DNA of 64,000 nt from Anthoceros angustus (taxonomy: Eukaryota > Streptophyta > Anthocerotopsida > Anthocerotales > Anthocerotaceae). The DNA is taken from contig VJWM01000135.1 in assembly GCA_010909165.1 (NCBI GenBank), forward strand, positions 656,964 through 720,963. The letters are read 5' to 3'. A model generated the notes under the pieces. The model was given only the letters and a program-made list of their open reading frames with translations. It did no database searches and had not been told where the DNA came from. Positions 1 to 10,754 of this stretch are shown piece by piece. Both the position numbers and the translations under genes were made by a program. The first letter of the stretch is position 1. Each line of letters opens with the position of its first letter.

Positions 1-270
1 TCTATCCATTTGTGGCCCTTGTTCTCCCTCTACCTAAGGCTGTGGATTGTGGCTAGCCTGCCTCCGAGGAGTCGGAGCCGTCTGCGGGCTTCCGCACCCT
101 TCTCTCCTGGTAACCCACCAGCAGCTCAGCTGCCTGCCCGCGGAGGTCGGGGTCCAATCTCTTTCTTACCCCTCATCTGCAGCGCCCAGCTCCTCTTCTT
201 CTCGGCGGAGGAGAAGGCAGCTGCTGCAGCTCCTCTTCTTCTCTCGCAGCTGGGACAGGACCCAGGTCCC

Positions 271-318
271 GAAACAGAAGCCGAAGCAGAAGCGGAAGCG
301 GAAGCGGAAGTCGAAGCG
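271..318 (+). repeat. GAAGCN hexamer run in the transketolase leader
   Basis: About eight imperfect copies of a GAAGCN hexamer (GAAGCC, GAAGCA, GAAGCG and close variants) lie just upstream of the transketolase ATG at 336. Each frame would be translatable, but no ATG connects it to the gene, so it is best read as part of the 5' untranslated leader. A purine-rich leader repeat could affect translation or transcript start choice; that is inference only. Confidence 0.6.
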
Positions 319-335
319 CCTCGCTCCCTGCAGCC

Positions 336-3311
336 ATGGCCGCCGTGCGGTGCAATGTTGCCCAGGTGGGCGCTGCGGCCGCGGCCGCTCCGGGGGCGAT
401 CCGGGCTGCGTCCGGCCAGGGGGTGGACCGGGTGGCCGCGCAGGCCTTCCCTGTGGGCACGTTCTCCGGGCTGAGGCTCGCGTCCAAGGGGCAGCGCGCG
501 GTGTCCGCCTCCCCCGTGCAGAATGCGTCTGCCGGGAAGCTGCAGAAGGCGGCGCCTGTGCGGGCTACCGCGGCCGTGGAGACTCTGGAGAAGACGGACG
601 TGGCGTTGGTGGAGAAATCCATCAACACCATCCGCTTCCTGGCCATCGATGCGGTGGAGAAGGCCAATTCTGGGCACCCCGGGCTGCCCATGGGCTGCGC
701 TCCCATGGGCCACATTCTCTTCGACGAAATCATGCGGTACAACCCTAAGAATCCCTACTGGTTCAACAGGGATCGGTTTGTGCTGTCTGCCGGCCACGGA
801 TGCATGCTGCAGTACGCTCTGCTCCATCTTGCGGGATACGACAGTGTCCAGGTATGCCTGTATGTCTCGTCATGTTGTTGTTGTTCAAGTGCATTTCGGC
901 TCCGTCTATTGTTGTTGGTTGGGGTTGCATGCTTGTCGCACTAAAACATCCTGCCTCGCTGTCCGGGTTTCAGGAGGAGGATCTGAAGCAATTCCGTCAG
1001 TGGAAGAGCAGGACTCCCGGCCACCCAGAAAATTTTGAGACACCCGGTGTCGAGGTCACTACTGGTAATGAACAGTCCTTCGAGATGATAGTTGTTGTGC
1101 CAGCACGCCATGCATGCTCCATCTTGTTGCATGTCGCCGACACTCTCGTCTGTCGTGGCAGGTCCTTTGGGGCAGGGAATTGCGAATGCTGTGGGTCTGG
1201 CTTTGGCCGAAGCGCACCTTGCTGCCCGTTACAACAAGCCTGATGCCAAGGTTGTCGACCACTACACGTAAGTGTCCAGTGTGCTGCATGTTGATTTTTT
1301 TTTTTCTAATCGAACTGTCCTCCAGTGGCCGTTTCTTACCGATCTGTGTGTCTCAACCTTCGCAGATACTGTATCCTTGGAGATGGATGCAACATGGAAG
1401 GTATCTCGAATGAGGCTGCATCTCTTGCGGGTCACTGGGGGCTGAACAAGCTCATCGCTCTGTACGACGATAACCACATCTCCATTGACGGAGACACCAA
1501 GATTGCCTTCACCGAGAGTGTGGATGACCGCTTCAGGGCTCTAGGTTGGCATGTTATCTGGGTGCAGAACGGAAACACTGACTATGATGCTATCCGGGCT
1601 GCTATTGCTGAGGCGAAGACCATCAAGGATAAGCCTGTTTTCATCAAGGTAAATTTTTGTGATGACTTGCCAGCGTGTTCTGGTCATTTCCGTAGTCCCG
1701 TTGTATGTCGAGTCTAATGTTTTTCAGAGTCTGGTGGCAATGTTGGGGGCCCGACCTTCATCTTTGTTTTTGTTGTTCTTGCAGGTTACTACCATCATTG
1801 GATTTGGTTCTCCCAACAAGGCAAACTCTTACAGCGTCCATGGAGCAGCTCTCGGAGCTAAGGAGGTGGACGCAACACGCAAGAACCTTGGCTGGCCATA
1901 CGAGCCTTTCTTTGTCCCTGAGGATGTGAAGAGGTACGCTAGGGCCATCATCTGTTCCTTGCTTGTGTGTCAATTTGTCATATAGGTTGCAGCAGATTGT
2001 ACTGGATGTTGTGTTGATAATTTATTGCTTGTGCTAGCCACTGGAGCCGCCACACCAAGGAAGGTGCTGCTTATCAGGCTGAGTGGGAGGCTGCTGTCGC
2101 TGCATACGAGAAGAAGTACCCTGCGGAGGGGGCTGAGTTCAAGCAGCTCATCAGCGGAGAGCTTCCAGAGGGCTGGGAGAAAGCTTTGCCTGTAAGATCT
2201 ATCCAATGACGCATGCACTAGGTTTCAGATTCTGGGGAGTTCAAGCAATATTTTAGAAGTTTGTTTGCCATTCTTTGTTTCTGGGCTTCAGTCTACCTGG
2301 GGCTTCTTTCTGGAAGATCTAACCATGTTTATGTACCGTGGATTGCAGACTTACACCCCAGAGACACCTGGTGATGCCACCCGTAACTTGTCTCAGACGA
2401 ATCTGAACGCACTTGCAAAGGTGCTGCCAGGGCTTATTGGAGGAAGTGCTGACTTGGCTGGATCCAACATGACTTTGATGAAGATGTTCGGTGACTTCCA
2501 AAAAGACACACCCGAAGAGCGCAACCTGCGATTTGGTGTGAGGGAACACGCCATGGGAGCCATCTGCAACGGTATCCTACTCCACAACAGCGGGCTGATC
2601 CCATACTGCGCGACCTTCTTCATCTTCACTGACTACTTGCGGGCTGCTATGCGCATCTCTGCCCTGAGCGAGGCTGGTGTGATCTATGTCATGACCCACG
2701 ACTCCATCGGTCTGGGAGAGGACGGTCCCACCCACCAGCCTATCGAGCATCTGGCCAGCTTCAGGGCCATGCCCAACATCCTCATGCTCAGGCCAGCTGA
2801 CGGAAACGAGACTGCGGGATCCTACAAGGCTGCTGTACTGAACCGGAAGACACCGTCTGTGATTGCCCTCTCCAGGCAAAAGCTGCCCAACCTTGCAGGA
2901 TCTTCCATCGAGAACACGCTGAAGGGTGGCTACGTCCTCAGCGACAACTCCACTGGAAACAAACCCGATGTCATCCTCATCGGCACAGGTTCCGAGGTGG
3001 AAATCGCCGAGAAGGCTGCCAAGGTCCTGAGGGACGAGGGGAAGGCGGTGAGAGTGGTGTCCTTCCCCTCCTGGGAACTTTTTGAGCAGCAGAGCGCTGA
3101 GTACAAGGAGAGCGTCTTCCCGGCAGCTGTGACCGCCAGGGTGTCCATCGAGGCCGGTGCAACCTTGGGATGGGAGAGGTACGTGGGCTCCAAGGGTAAG
3201 ATCATCGGTTTGGACCACTTCGGTGCCAGCGCACCCATCGGCATCCTGTACAAGGAGTTCGGCCTCACCGCGGAGAATGTGGTGGCCAAGGCTAAAGAGA
3301 CCCTGGCCTGA
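336..3311 (+). CDS. TKL: Transketolase, plastid type (7 exons, 753 aa)
   Basis: Thiamine-diphosphate enzyme that moves two-carbon ketol units between sugar phosphates in the Calvin cycle and the pentose phosphate pathway. Exons read as 336-851, 974-1064, 1162-1267, 1366-1648, 1785-1933, 2038-2191 and 2349-3311; all introns are GT-AG and the frame closes exactly. The first ~75 residues are rich in Ala, Arg and Ser and poor in acidic residues, as in a chloroplast transit peptide. The mature part shows GHPGLPMG (~residue 113), the ThDP-binding GDG followed by YDDNHIS (~242-270), and [10 protein letters not shown] (~493), whose Glu activates the cofactor, then a complete C-terminal domain. Length matches plant plastid transketolases (~740-755 aa). 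The ATG at 336 is the first in frame. Identity is very secure; plastid targeting is inferred from the leader. Confidence 0.97.
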
Positions 3312-4327
3312 AAGTACCCATGCTTAGTGTGAGGTTTATCTTACCCCTTTCCGAGGTTTTTTCTTCTTAGCAACTGGTAATGGGCATTGGGGATTGATTC
3401 CTCCTCCCACCATTCTGAACAGACGACAGGCAGCCGTGAGCATATCCGATGAGATGTGTCCATTCTGCAGCCTTTTCACAATCAATCCTTAGACGTGAGT
3501 GATACATTTTTTTATGTCGTCCCGAGCATAGACAAGAAGCAAGCAGTCTGCAGTTTTGGCAGGAATCGATGGAATCTTTCTTCCACTCAGCAACAAGATG
3601 TGAGTGACAGCCGAAGAGGTGGTCACATCAATAAATGAAGCTGTGCTGCCAGTGGCCAGCCTGAGGAATTCTGTGGGAAGTCTTGCAGTGCTCTGGCTTT
3701 CGTACACTGGCTTTATGAGCAGAGGATATTTGGTGAATCACACAGGATATGTACGAGCTGCTGCTCGGGTATGACTGGAGGTTTGAAACATTGTTTGTGT
3801 GCATCTGGTTGGCCCAGGGCAGCATTGCCAGACTGGATAGGTCTCAGCACCCAGGTCCACCAATTTCCTAATCGATCGTAATCGCCCAGCGAGCACAAAA
3901 GATGTCATCCTTCGATGGGTGGAAGTCGGAGGCCCCCAAAGACGCAGTCCAGTCAAACCCATCCTCCTTTCGGTCTGCTCGCAGCCGACCGCGGCCGAAG
4001 ACAAAGCCCCCTTTCTTGCTTTCTTGCTCGGAGCCAGTCATGTGGTGCCTCCTTGCACACGATGCACACATAAGTACATACATTCATATTTCATATCAAC
4101 ACGCATGTAGTCTAGAAAGAAGGCTAAAGAGCCGAGCCGTTGCTCGTTCGGGAAAAGAAGAGGCTTTCCGCTTTCTGCAGGCAGGAAAGGATGACATGAT
4201 GAAGGATGACCGCTTCCATCATTCGCAAAGCCCTCATGACGCAAGAGCCTAACTGCACCGCAGCAGTCAGAAGGGCTCATCAATGGCCTCCACATCGAGC
4301 ATGTGTGCAAGGATTCACATATGCATA
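3312..4327. other. Spacer after transketolase, no gene seen
   Basis: This is the 3' flank of transketolase, followed by about 900 bp of mixed composition. Short open frames here (under 120 codons) overlap each other on both strands and show no recognisable domain or splice-linked continuation. I see no RNA gene in it. Confidence 0.6.
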
Positions 4328-4864
4328 CAGTCCACCCCCCCTAAATGGGACTGGTTCGGAGTGCCTTTAGAGGTCCCATTAAGGGAGGTGTCCCGATTAT
4401 ATTTTCCCTATTTAAAAATAATAAAAATATTATAAACTCTAAAAATCAAAAATACCCAAAAAAGAAAATTTTAAATTTTGATTGATAGGTTTCACTAAAA
4501 ATAACTTTTACCACTTCTTTATATAGTTGTTTGAAAGCTAGCGCTCTCTCAAAGCAACATCAAAAAACCTCTACCTATCATAAAGGAAAAAGCTTAGCTT
4601 AAGAGTTTTCAATCACACCTAAAAGTCTATTGTTCTCTGAAATAATGGATTCTTTTTTCTTTCTTTTTTAATTGTTTTTAGTAAAAAAATTAGAAATCCC
4701 ATTTAGGGAGGTGAAACTAACATGAATGTATGTTTCAAAAGGTCCCAATTATCATTTAGGGAAAAGTCCCATTTATTACATTGTAAACTAAAGGGAGTTG
4801 GATGGGAGGTCCCATTTAGAGAGAAATTCCATTTATAGAGTTCCCAATTAGGGAGGGCCGACTG
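4328..4864. mobile_element. TA-flanked MITE-like element with pogo/Tc1-type termini (537 bp)
   Basis: The left end reads TA|CAGTCCACCCCCCCTAAATG. The reverse complement of the right end reads TA|CAGTCGGCCCTCCCTAATTG. The two ends form an imperfect terminal inverted repeat of about 25 bp starting CAGTC, directly flanked by TA on both sides (4326-4327 and 4865-4866). A TA target duplication and a CAGT start are typical of the Tc1/mariner/pogo superfamily. The interior is AT-rich, has no coding frame of note, and repeats the subterminal motif TCCCATTTAGGGAGGTG in several variants near both ends. This is the make-up of a non-autonomous MITE. Stowaway MITEs also use TA but normally start CTCCCTCC, so a pogo-like source is favoured. 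A degenerate pogo-like transposase remnant lies at 53.2-53.8 kb. Confidence 0.72.
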
Positions 4865-5059
4865 TACATGGGGCCGCGTGAAGGAACGGATTCCCACGCA
4901 CATTATGACATGGGCCGTAGCGCCCTTGATGGGCGCCTTGATGAGGACAGAGAGGCGATGGCGGGCATGCGCACCAGCCCCTTCACGGGGGCAGCAGCAG
5001 ACAGAAGGCACCGGGTTTCGGAACGGCAGCCACCCTCGGTCCCGAGTCTCACCAAATAA

Positions 5060-5136
5060 TGGCTATGGCAGGGTTCGACCCTGCGACCTGCGTGTTCTCA
5101 GCCCGTCGCTCAGCCAACTGAGCAATGCCGACAGCC
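5060..5136 (-). tRNA. tRNA-like sequence, probably a degenerate tRNA or tRNA-derived repeat
   Basis: On the minus strand the stretch starts GGCTGT and ends ATAGCC-A, which can pair as an acceptor stem. It contains an A-box-like TTGCTCAGTTGG (5114-5125) inside a D-arm hairpin (GCTC/GAGC) and a B-box-like GGTTCGACCC inside a perfect GCAGG/CCTGC T-stem. Counting from the T arm, the anticodon loop would be CTGAGAA. The acceptor-to-D spacing is about four bases too long, the T loop starts with G and the anticodon stem pairs poorly. No clean run of four T follows. It is therefore more likely a pseudogene or a SINE head than a working tRNA. Confidence 0.35.
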
Positions 5137-6002
5137 CGAGGAGTCGTGGCTCAGGCAGGGCCAGGACGCGCGAGCGGGCCAGCTCGGTCCACTGAAACCG
5201 CTCGCTCGCTTAACCGCACGGCAGCGAGCTGGATGTACAGATCTGGTGCTGACAGGGGATTTCAGGCTTCCAGGCTTTCGGGCCGGACGGCGCGATGTCG
5301 CTCCCCGCACCCTTGTTGCGTGCCTTGCTCGGCCGCCCAGCTCGGCTCGCAGCTGGGCAGTGCGATGCGCGGCTCGTGCCTAACCGCCCCAACGGCATGA
5401 GGGAGGCGGGTAGGAGCGGGCATGACGGAGCGTGACGAGGCAGCCCCGGATTCGACTGGCATCGGAAAGAGAAAGTGGGTTGGCTCGCCCGCGAGTCGCC
5501 GGGGCCGGGCGCCCGAGGTGCATGCGCCTGCCATGGCGGATCAACGTGGCCCGCGTTGCGCACAACACGCATTTGCCGACTACACCCCGGCACTTCGCAA
5601 GCCTGTGCCACTGCCAGTCGTGAGAGATGAGCCAAGAGAAGCCCTTCCCCTCCCGGAAGCTAAATCAGAGAGAGATGCGGGTTCTAAATAAATCAGCGCT
5701 CCTATCGCGGGGCTAATTCTGGCCATCTCTGCCTACTGGCGGCCATCTCAAGGCTCTACCGCCTCGCCTGCCCACAACCCAAGTCGCAAAGGCATCAATT
5801 TCGCACGCATCGGAGCCTGCTCTTCCGCTTCCCACCCAAGGCCACGCCTTGCGGTCTAGGTGGGGCTCTTGCGTTGCTTCTTCCCACCTTTCTCCCGCTG
5901 TCCATGTCTTTCTTGCTTGCTCAAATCGGCGGTGGGGCGGTTCCGGGTCTGAATCAGCCAGCCTCGCCAGCCTGATCCTGCCGCTGCCGCCCGGAATTGG
6001 CC
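5137..6002. other. GC-rich spacer and F-box leader
   Basis: This GC-rich stretch precedes the F-box gene. It contains short overlapping frames on both strands without any family signature. The last few hundred bases are probably promoter and 5' leader of the gene starting at 6003. I see no clear TATA element. Confidence 0.5.
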
Positions 6003-7427
6003 ATGAACAAGTATCTGGACAGGTTGTCGGAGATAGAGGTGACCTTCACCGGCCTGGCTGTGGGAGGAGGGGGAGTGGTGGAGAGGGGAGGGGAGATGGC
6101 GGTGGGGGCAGCGGGAATTGATGAGCAGCAGGAGAAGGAGGAGCAGCCGCACTTGCTGCTCTACATGCTAGAGGAATTGGAGCAGGGACATGTGGGGGAG
6201 GGCTCGGAGGGTGGAGGTTGTGGTATGGATGCGGCGGTCTGGAGTGGGCTGCCGGCGGACATGCTGGAGAGGGTGCTGCTCATGCTGCCGTCTGCGACCC
6301 AGCTGCGATTTCGCGTTGTGTGTAAGAAGTGGAGGTCGATGCTTTCCTCCCCGCGCTTTCTTGATCAGAGCGCGTGTTTGGCGTTCGCGGCCGGGCCGCC
6401 GATCTGCGCGTACGAGTACAAGCCCGGGAGGCTGAGGCCGGAGGTGGAGGCGCGGAATTTCTATCCGAGGAACTTCGGGCCGCTGCTCCGGTCTCGGCAC
6501 AAGGTTTACAAGCTGGACCTGTCGTTTGTGCCCAGGAAGTTCTCCAAGTGGAAGCGGGGGATCGAGCGGTGTGTTTCGCATAGTGGGCTGCTGTGCATCT
6601 ACAATGCGGACTGGAAGCTGAGCAGAATTTGCATATGCATCATCAATCCGGTGAGCAGGACGTGGAGGGAGTTGCCGCCTCTGGCCGTGCCCGGGATGGA
6701 GGACTGGGACATCATCCTGGTGGCGGAGCGCAGGTTCAAGTCCAGCTACAGCGTGGTGGTGATCTGGAATCGGGGATGCAGCGATGCGTTTCAGGCTCCG
6801 GGATACATCGGGGTGTACTCTTCGGAGAGCAGGAGCTGGAGCACGTCGGAGTGCGAGCCGTGTTTGAGGAACCTGTCTTGGAGGAACTGCGTTGTGTGTG
6901 ATGAATTTCTCTACTTCCATGCCAAGGCGCAGGTGGTGCGGCACCGGATTAGTGATGGGAAGTGCGTCAGCAGGATGGACGAGCCTCACGACTGGAGTGA
7001 TGGGTATAAGGATGTGTTTTTGGTGGAGCAGCAGGGGGTGGCTTTCTGGGTGGACTTCATCATCCCCGGCATCGCCGAGTCTGATCGTACTTGCGGGGTT
7101 TGGAGGCTGAACGAGAGTAGCTTGCAGTGGGAACAGGTCTCGGTGTCTCCTAAACCCCTCATAGACAAGCTCAAGACACCCTTCTTGAAGGGGGAGGGCG
7201 TTGATGCCTCGGCCTTCCGTCTGTGGTTGAAGAAGGTTGTTGCTGCTGGGGATTTCATTTTTTTCACCATCTGCCTGGAGAGCTGGATCGATGACTGCTG
7301 CTGGACCCATCTAGTAGGATACCACGTCGGGCAACAGGCCTGGCAAATTTTGGTGTATGATCATGTTGGCCATCCCATCAGCGATGAGTTTTACTTCGTG
7401 GAGCCCAACGGTGACCTTGTTGTATAG
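6003..7427 (+). CDS. F-box protein (474 aa, intronless)
   Basis: Likely substrate-recognition subunit of an SCF ubiquitin ligase. The F-box spans about residues 78-120, with WSGLPADMLERVLLMLP and, after it, the typical RFRVVCKKWRSML helix that contacts SKP1. The ~340 residues that follow look like a degenerate kelch/beta-propeller fold of the plant FBA/FBK type: repeated aromatic-rich strands such as INPVSRTWRELPPL and GVYSSESRSWS. The start is the ATG at 6003; the upstream codons in the same frame contain no ATG. The N-terminal 75 residues are Gly/Glu-rich and probably disordered. It converges with the SDR gene on the other strand. The target cannot be told from sequence; resemblance to the UFO/LCR-type F-box group is only general. 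Confidence 0.85.
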   Translation: MNKYLDRLSEIEVTFTGLAVGGGGVVERGGEMAVGAAGIDEQQEKEEQPHLLLYMLEELEQGHVGEGSEGGGCGMDAAVWSGLPADMLERVLLMLPSATQLRFRVVCKKWRSMLSSPRFLDQSACLAFAAGPPICAYEYKPGRLRPEVEARNFYPRNFGPLLRSRHKVYKLDLSFVPRKFSKWKRGIERCVSHSGLLCIYNADWKLSRICICIINPVSRTWRELPPLAVPGMEDWDIILVAERRFKSSYSVVVIWNRGCSDAFQAPGYIGVYSSESRSWSTSECEPCLRNLSWRNCVVCDEFLYFHAKAQVVRHRISDGKCVSRMDEPHDWSDGYKDVFLVEQQGVAFWVDFIIPGIAESDRTCGVWRLNESSLQWEQVSVSPKPLIDKLKTPFLKGEGVDASAFRLWLKKVVAAGDFIFFTICLESWIDDCCWTHLVGYHVGQQAWQILVYDHVGHPISDEFYFVEPNGDLVV

Positions 7428-7824
7428 CACATTCATCGCAACATTTTTGTTTCTTGCGATAGGTAGGGGCAGCCAATGACAGGAGCATTACATTATTGAC
7501 AAGGTAGTCTACCTTCAGCAAGCATTTTGGACAGCAGCTTGCTGAGCAAACTTCCGCTTGTGCTTTTGTGGGCAACGTTATTACAGAATGTGGAGGATGG
7601 CAACAGTTAGTAGGATGTAAATTCCCAGGATGGCCGGAACATATGTTGGACTAACATCCTCATTTCAACAAGGAGAGTTCCATCTTTGCACACGCAATGT
7701 TGTACAAGAGGAAGATGAAGCGCATCTCCTTCACATCCCGCATATGTACAAACTGTCTACCAGACAGCAAACAACAACTTCCAAAAAAAGTCTCCCTATC
7801 TGGAAGTCTGAAGACTTGAAATGG
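7428..7824. other. Convergent 3' ends of the F-box and SDR genes
   Basis: A 397-bp gap lies between two converging stop codons. It should hold both 3' untranslated regions and polyadenylation signals. No other feature is recognisable. Confidence 0.5.
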
Positions 7825-8592
7825 CTACGCAGGGCCACCGTTTACTCGAATCACCTGCCCGTTCACCCACTCCCCTTCATCAGAAGCAAGGAAAAGCACG
7901 ACAGCGGCAATGTCCTTCGGCTCCCCAAGTCGCCCCAATGCAGTGGTCTCTCTGAAGCGCTCGAGGGTGGCCTCGTCCTTGCCCGCGAAGAACATCTCCG
8001 TGGCCACAGGCCCCGGGGAGACGCAATTGGCAGTGATGTGCTTGCCTTTGAGCTCCTTGGAAGCGATGAAGGTGAGGGTTTCCACAGCAGACTTGCTGGC
8101 GGTGTAGGCAGCGTATCCAGGCAACAGAGTGGCCACCAAGGTGCTGCTGGTGTTGATGATGCGGCCTCCTCCGCCGGTGACAAGCCGATTCACAGCCTGC
8201 TTGGTGACCAGGAACGTCCCCCGCGTGTTCACATGGAAGATCCTGTCCCAGTCCTCCTCCGTGGTGTCTCCCAGCTTCGGGTAATTTGTCAACAGAAGCC
8301 CGGCATTGTTCACCACGATGTGCACCTTCCCGAAGACCTTCTCCGCCTCGTCGAAGAGCGCCGTCACGTCCTCGCTCTTGCTCACATCCGCCTTCACCGC
8401 CAAAGCTTGGCCAGCCCCCGCGGCCTTCACCAACTCCACCACCTCCGCCGCGGCCTTCTCGTTCCCCTGGTAGCACAGCACAACACTCGCCCCCGCTCCC
8501 GCCAGCTTCAGCACGATCTCCCGCCCGATGCCTCGCGAGCCCCCCGTCACGATTGCAACTCGCCCCTGCAGCTTGTACGCCCCAGATGCCAT
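7825..8592 (-). CDS. Short-chain dehydrogenase/reductase (255 aa)
   Basis: Classical SDR, probably an NADP(H)-dependent carbonyl/aldehyde or 3-oxoacyl reductase. It has the Rossmann cofactor motif TGGSRGIG (residues 16-23), the NNAG motif, the catalytic Ser in NTSST and the YTASK motif (Tyr-xxx-Lys), followed by SPGPVATEMF. The Arg/Lys pattern after the first beta strand fits NADP preference. Length (255 aa) is typical. The ATG at 8592-8590 is the first in frame; the few codons upstream of it have no ATG. It is uninterrupted by introns. No organelle targeting leader is evident, so cytosolic location is likely. It resembles the plant stress-linked aldehyde reductase group; the physiological substrate cannot be told. 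Confidence 0.92.
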   Translation of the reverse strand: MASGAYKLQGRVAIVTGGSRGIGREIVLKLAGAGASVVLCYQGNEKAAAEVVELVKAAGAGQALAVKADVSKSEDVTALFDEAEKVFGKVHIVVNNAGLLLTNYPKLGDTTEEDWDRIFHVNTRGTFLVTKQAVNRLVTGGGGRIINTSSTLVATLLPGYAAYTASKSAVETLTFIASKELKGKHITANCVSPGPVATEMFFAGKDEATLERFRETTALGRLGEPKDIAAVVLFLASDEGEWVNGQVIRVNGGPA

Positions 8593-9563
8593 AGCTGCTC
8601 CAGTCACCAAATTTGCATGCCCCGTTTGCCTTTAAATCCTGCTTGCCACTCGGAAGAAGCTTCTTGCGCGCCTTCCCCGGCCGCATATCACATCTCCTGC
8701 AACGTCAGTCGAAATTCGCACCTTTCAGCAATTTTGTCCAGTAGCTCATCCTGCAGACAACTTGACAAGGGGCACGTTATGGCTAAGCGGGATCACAGAA
8801 CGGCGTAACAGAACGACCAGGAGAGAACGGCGGATCCTATTCCTCACGGAAGGCAGGAGCATTGAGGTAGGTGAAAACCGGCCATCACTCCACGCAGCTC
8901 AAAATGTCCTACCTTCTCTGCTGCAATCAGAGAAATGTTCGATTTGCAAAGGAGGGATTCCTTTCCTTGATTTGACTGGTGCCGACTGCGGAGGAGGCTT
9001 CATAGCAAGCACCGTCAGCTTTCAAGCAGAGCATGTGTGACCTAGGAATCGAAGGAGCTGCAGAGTGCTTCGGTTGAGAACGGGAGGATCGTGGAATGTC
9101 TGAGGAGTGGAGAATGTTCGGAGAATGTTGGAAGGTGAAGATATCTGAACTTTGGCATATGCATTAGAATCTGTTTGATCCTCTTGAAGACATTCTTGCG
9201 TTGCATGCAGATCGTAGGTTACGCAGTTGCAACTTACGCCATAGCCGCAGATTTTACCAGCAGTGAACTTGTGAAGACCCCGTCAGTGTATGGCTGTTGC
9301 CACGTCACAATGGTGTCTAAATGCAGATGGGGGACCTTTAGGACACAGCCAGTTGTACGTCCGCCCTGGCGCCTTCTTCTCCAGGCTCTGGCTGTGCCTC
9401 CGCCCTTGTTTTTTGTGATTGTGGAGTTGCTGCGGCTGCTGCCGAGCGGAAATCACACGGATCGGTCGGTTTGTGTGCCTCCTTGACTGCCGTCGTTTCC
9501 CTCCGGAGGTGATGGCGTTTGTTGCGGTTTTCTGAGCTCGTTTGTGTTGTGGAAGCTCTGCAG
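8593..9563. promoter_or_regulatory. Divergent intergenic region between SDR and TSPO
   Basis: This 971-bp region separates the SDR start (minus strand) from the TSPO start (plus strand), so it must contain both promoters. Short frames in it have no family signature. I cannot point to a specific factor-binding site with confidence. Confidence 0.5.
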
Positions 9564-10689
9564 ATGTCGACTCTCACAGATGTCATCGCGCTCATTGTCT
9601 CCATAGCTCTTCATGTCGGTCTTGGATTTGCTGTGGCGTATTTCTTCGGAGGCGGAGACAGTGGTATGCGTGTCTCCCTTTTTGGCAACTTTGTCTGCCG
9701 GATAACATGTTCCTCATGGTACAATTTTTTGGATCAAGTCTTGTGACGCCTTTTTCGCACTTGTTTCACAGATTGGTACAGGCAGCTCAACAAGCCGTCG
9801 TGGACGCCTCCGGTATGGAGAGAACTGTTAGACTGTGACATTCGACATGCAGTGTGTGTGGAGTTTTGAGTTCTTACGGCTGTCCCGCTCCGTGCTGTGT
9901 AGGACTATGCTTTTCCCGTGATTTGGACCATTCTGTATATTTTGCTTGGCGTCTCCGCTTGGTTGGTGTGGAGAGATGGAGGTAACGAGGAGAAACTTGG
10001 TGGCTTTGGCACTTGTGGGAATGGGAAGCTGGCTGCCTGCTTGCTGACGTCCAAGTTGACATGTGCCCTGCTCTTGTGCCTCTTGTGGCAGGCTTTTCTC
10101 GGCATGGGCTAGCTCTCGGAATCTACATTCTGCAGGTGAAAGCTGAAACGCTCTACTCTGCTTTGATGACTGCGAGTTGATTTCAAACTCTACTCGTGGG
10201 GTTTCAGTAGCTGAGAAGAGCATGGACTGGTTGTGCAGCTGGTGCTGAATCTCCTCTGGACGCCCCTTTTCTTCTATCTGCATCGCCCGGTAAGTGCGGT
10301 AGTTGCACATTGTCACTCCTCTCATCATGTTTCAGATAGCCGACATGGCTTAAGAGATGTGGGGTTCTACAGGCTGTCGCATTGGCGGAGATTGTCTTGC
10401 TGTGGATTTCCGTGATTGTCACGATCTTCTTATTCTACCAAGCAGACAGGATTGCAGCCTACCTCCTTATTCCGTACATCTTATGGTAAGAGGATGTGGA
10501 ATAGTTTTCTGCTTGACATGTGGCCCGTAGTGCTATCCCACAACTTCACTTGTGTCTATGCACTGCAGGGTCACTTTGGCTGCAGCTCTCAATGGCTACA
10601 TCTGGCTGAACAACCCCCCGGATGGTCAGAACCGGCCAAGTGGTGGATATGACATCACACAGCCCTTGACACAGGGAAGCTCGGTGTAA
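9564..10689 (+). CDS. TSPO: TSPO/MBR translocator protein, canonical type (7 exons, 182 aa)
   Basis: Five-helix membrane protein of the tryptophan-rich sensory protein / peripheral benzodiazepine receptor family, which binds porphyrins and sterols. Exons read as 9564-9663, 9772-9812, 9903-9981, 10092-10135, 10239-10289, 10373-10485 and 10569-10689; the total is exactly 183 codons. Diagnostic motifs appear in order: LNKPSWTPP, FPVIWTILYILLGVSAWLVW, LVLNLLWTPLFFYLHRP, AEIVLLW and a last helix with IPYILWVTLAAALN, ending GYIWLNN. Five hydrophobic segments are visible. The start ATG gives a short N-terminus that leads straight into helix 1, without the long hydrophilic extension of angiosperm TSPOs. 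The wording of helices 2-5 is closer to animal and bacterial members than to Arabidopsis TSPO, which is also intronless. Every exon is short, so simple ORF finding misses this gene. Confidence 0.93.
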
Positions 10690-10754
10690 TACCGTCATGA
10701 CGCCTCTACTCTATGTAGAACACCAGTAGAGTACTTGGGCCATATTTTAGTATC

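Noticed and set aside
6168-7310. 380-codon minus-strand open frame
   Set aside because: Antisense of the F-box gene; Pro/Arg/His-rich with no family signature.
7630-8808. 392-codon plus-strand open frame
   Set aside because: It lies exactly opposite the intact SDR gene and its sequence is His/Arg/Leu-rich nonsense created by the complementary codons.
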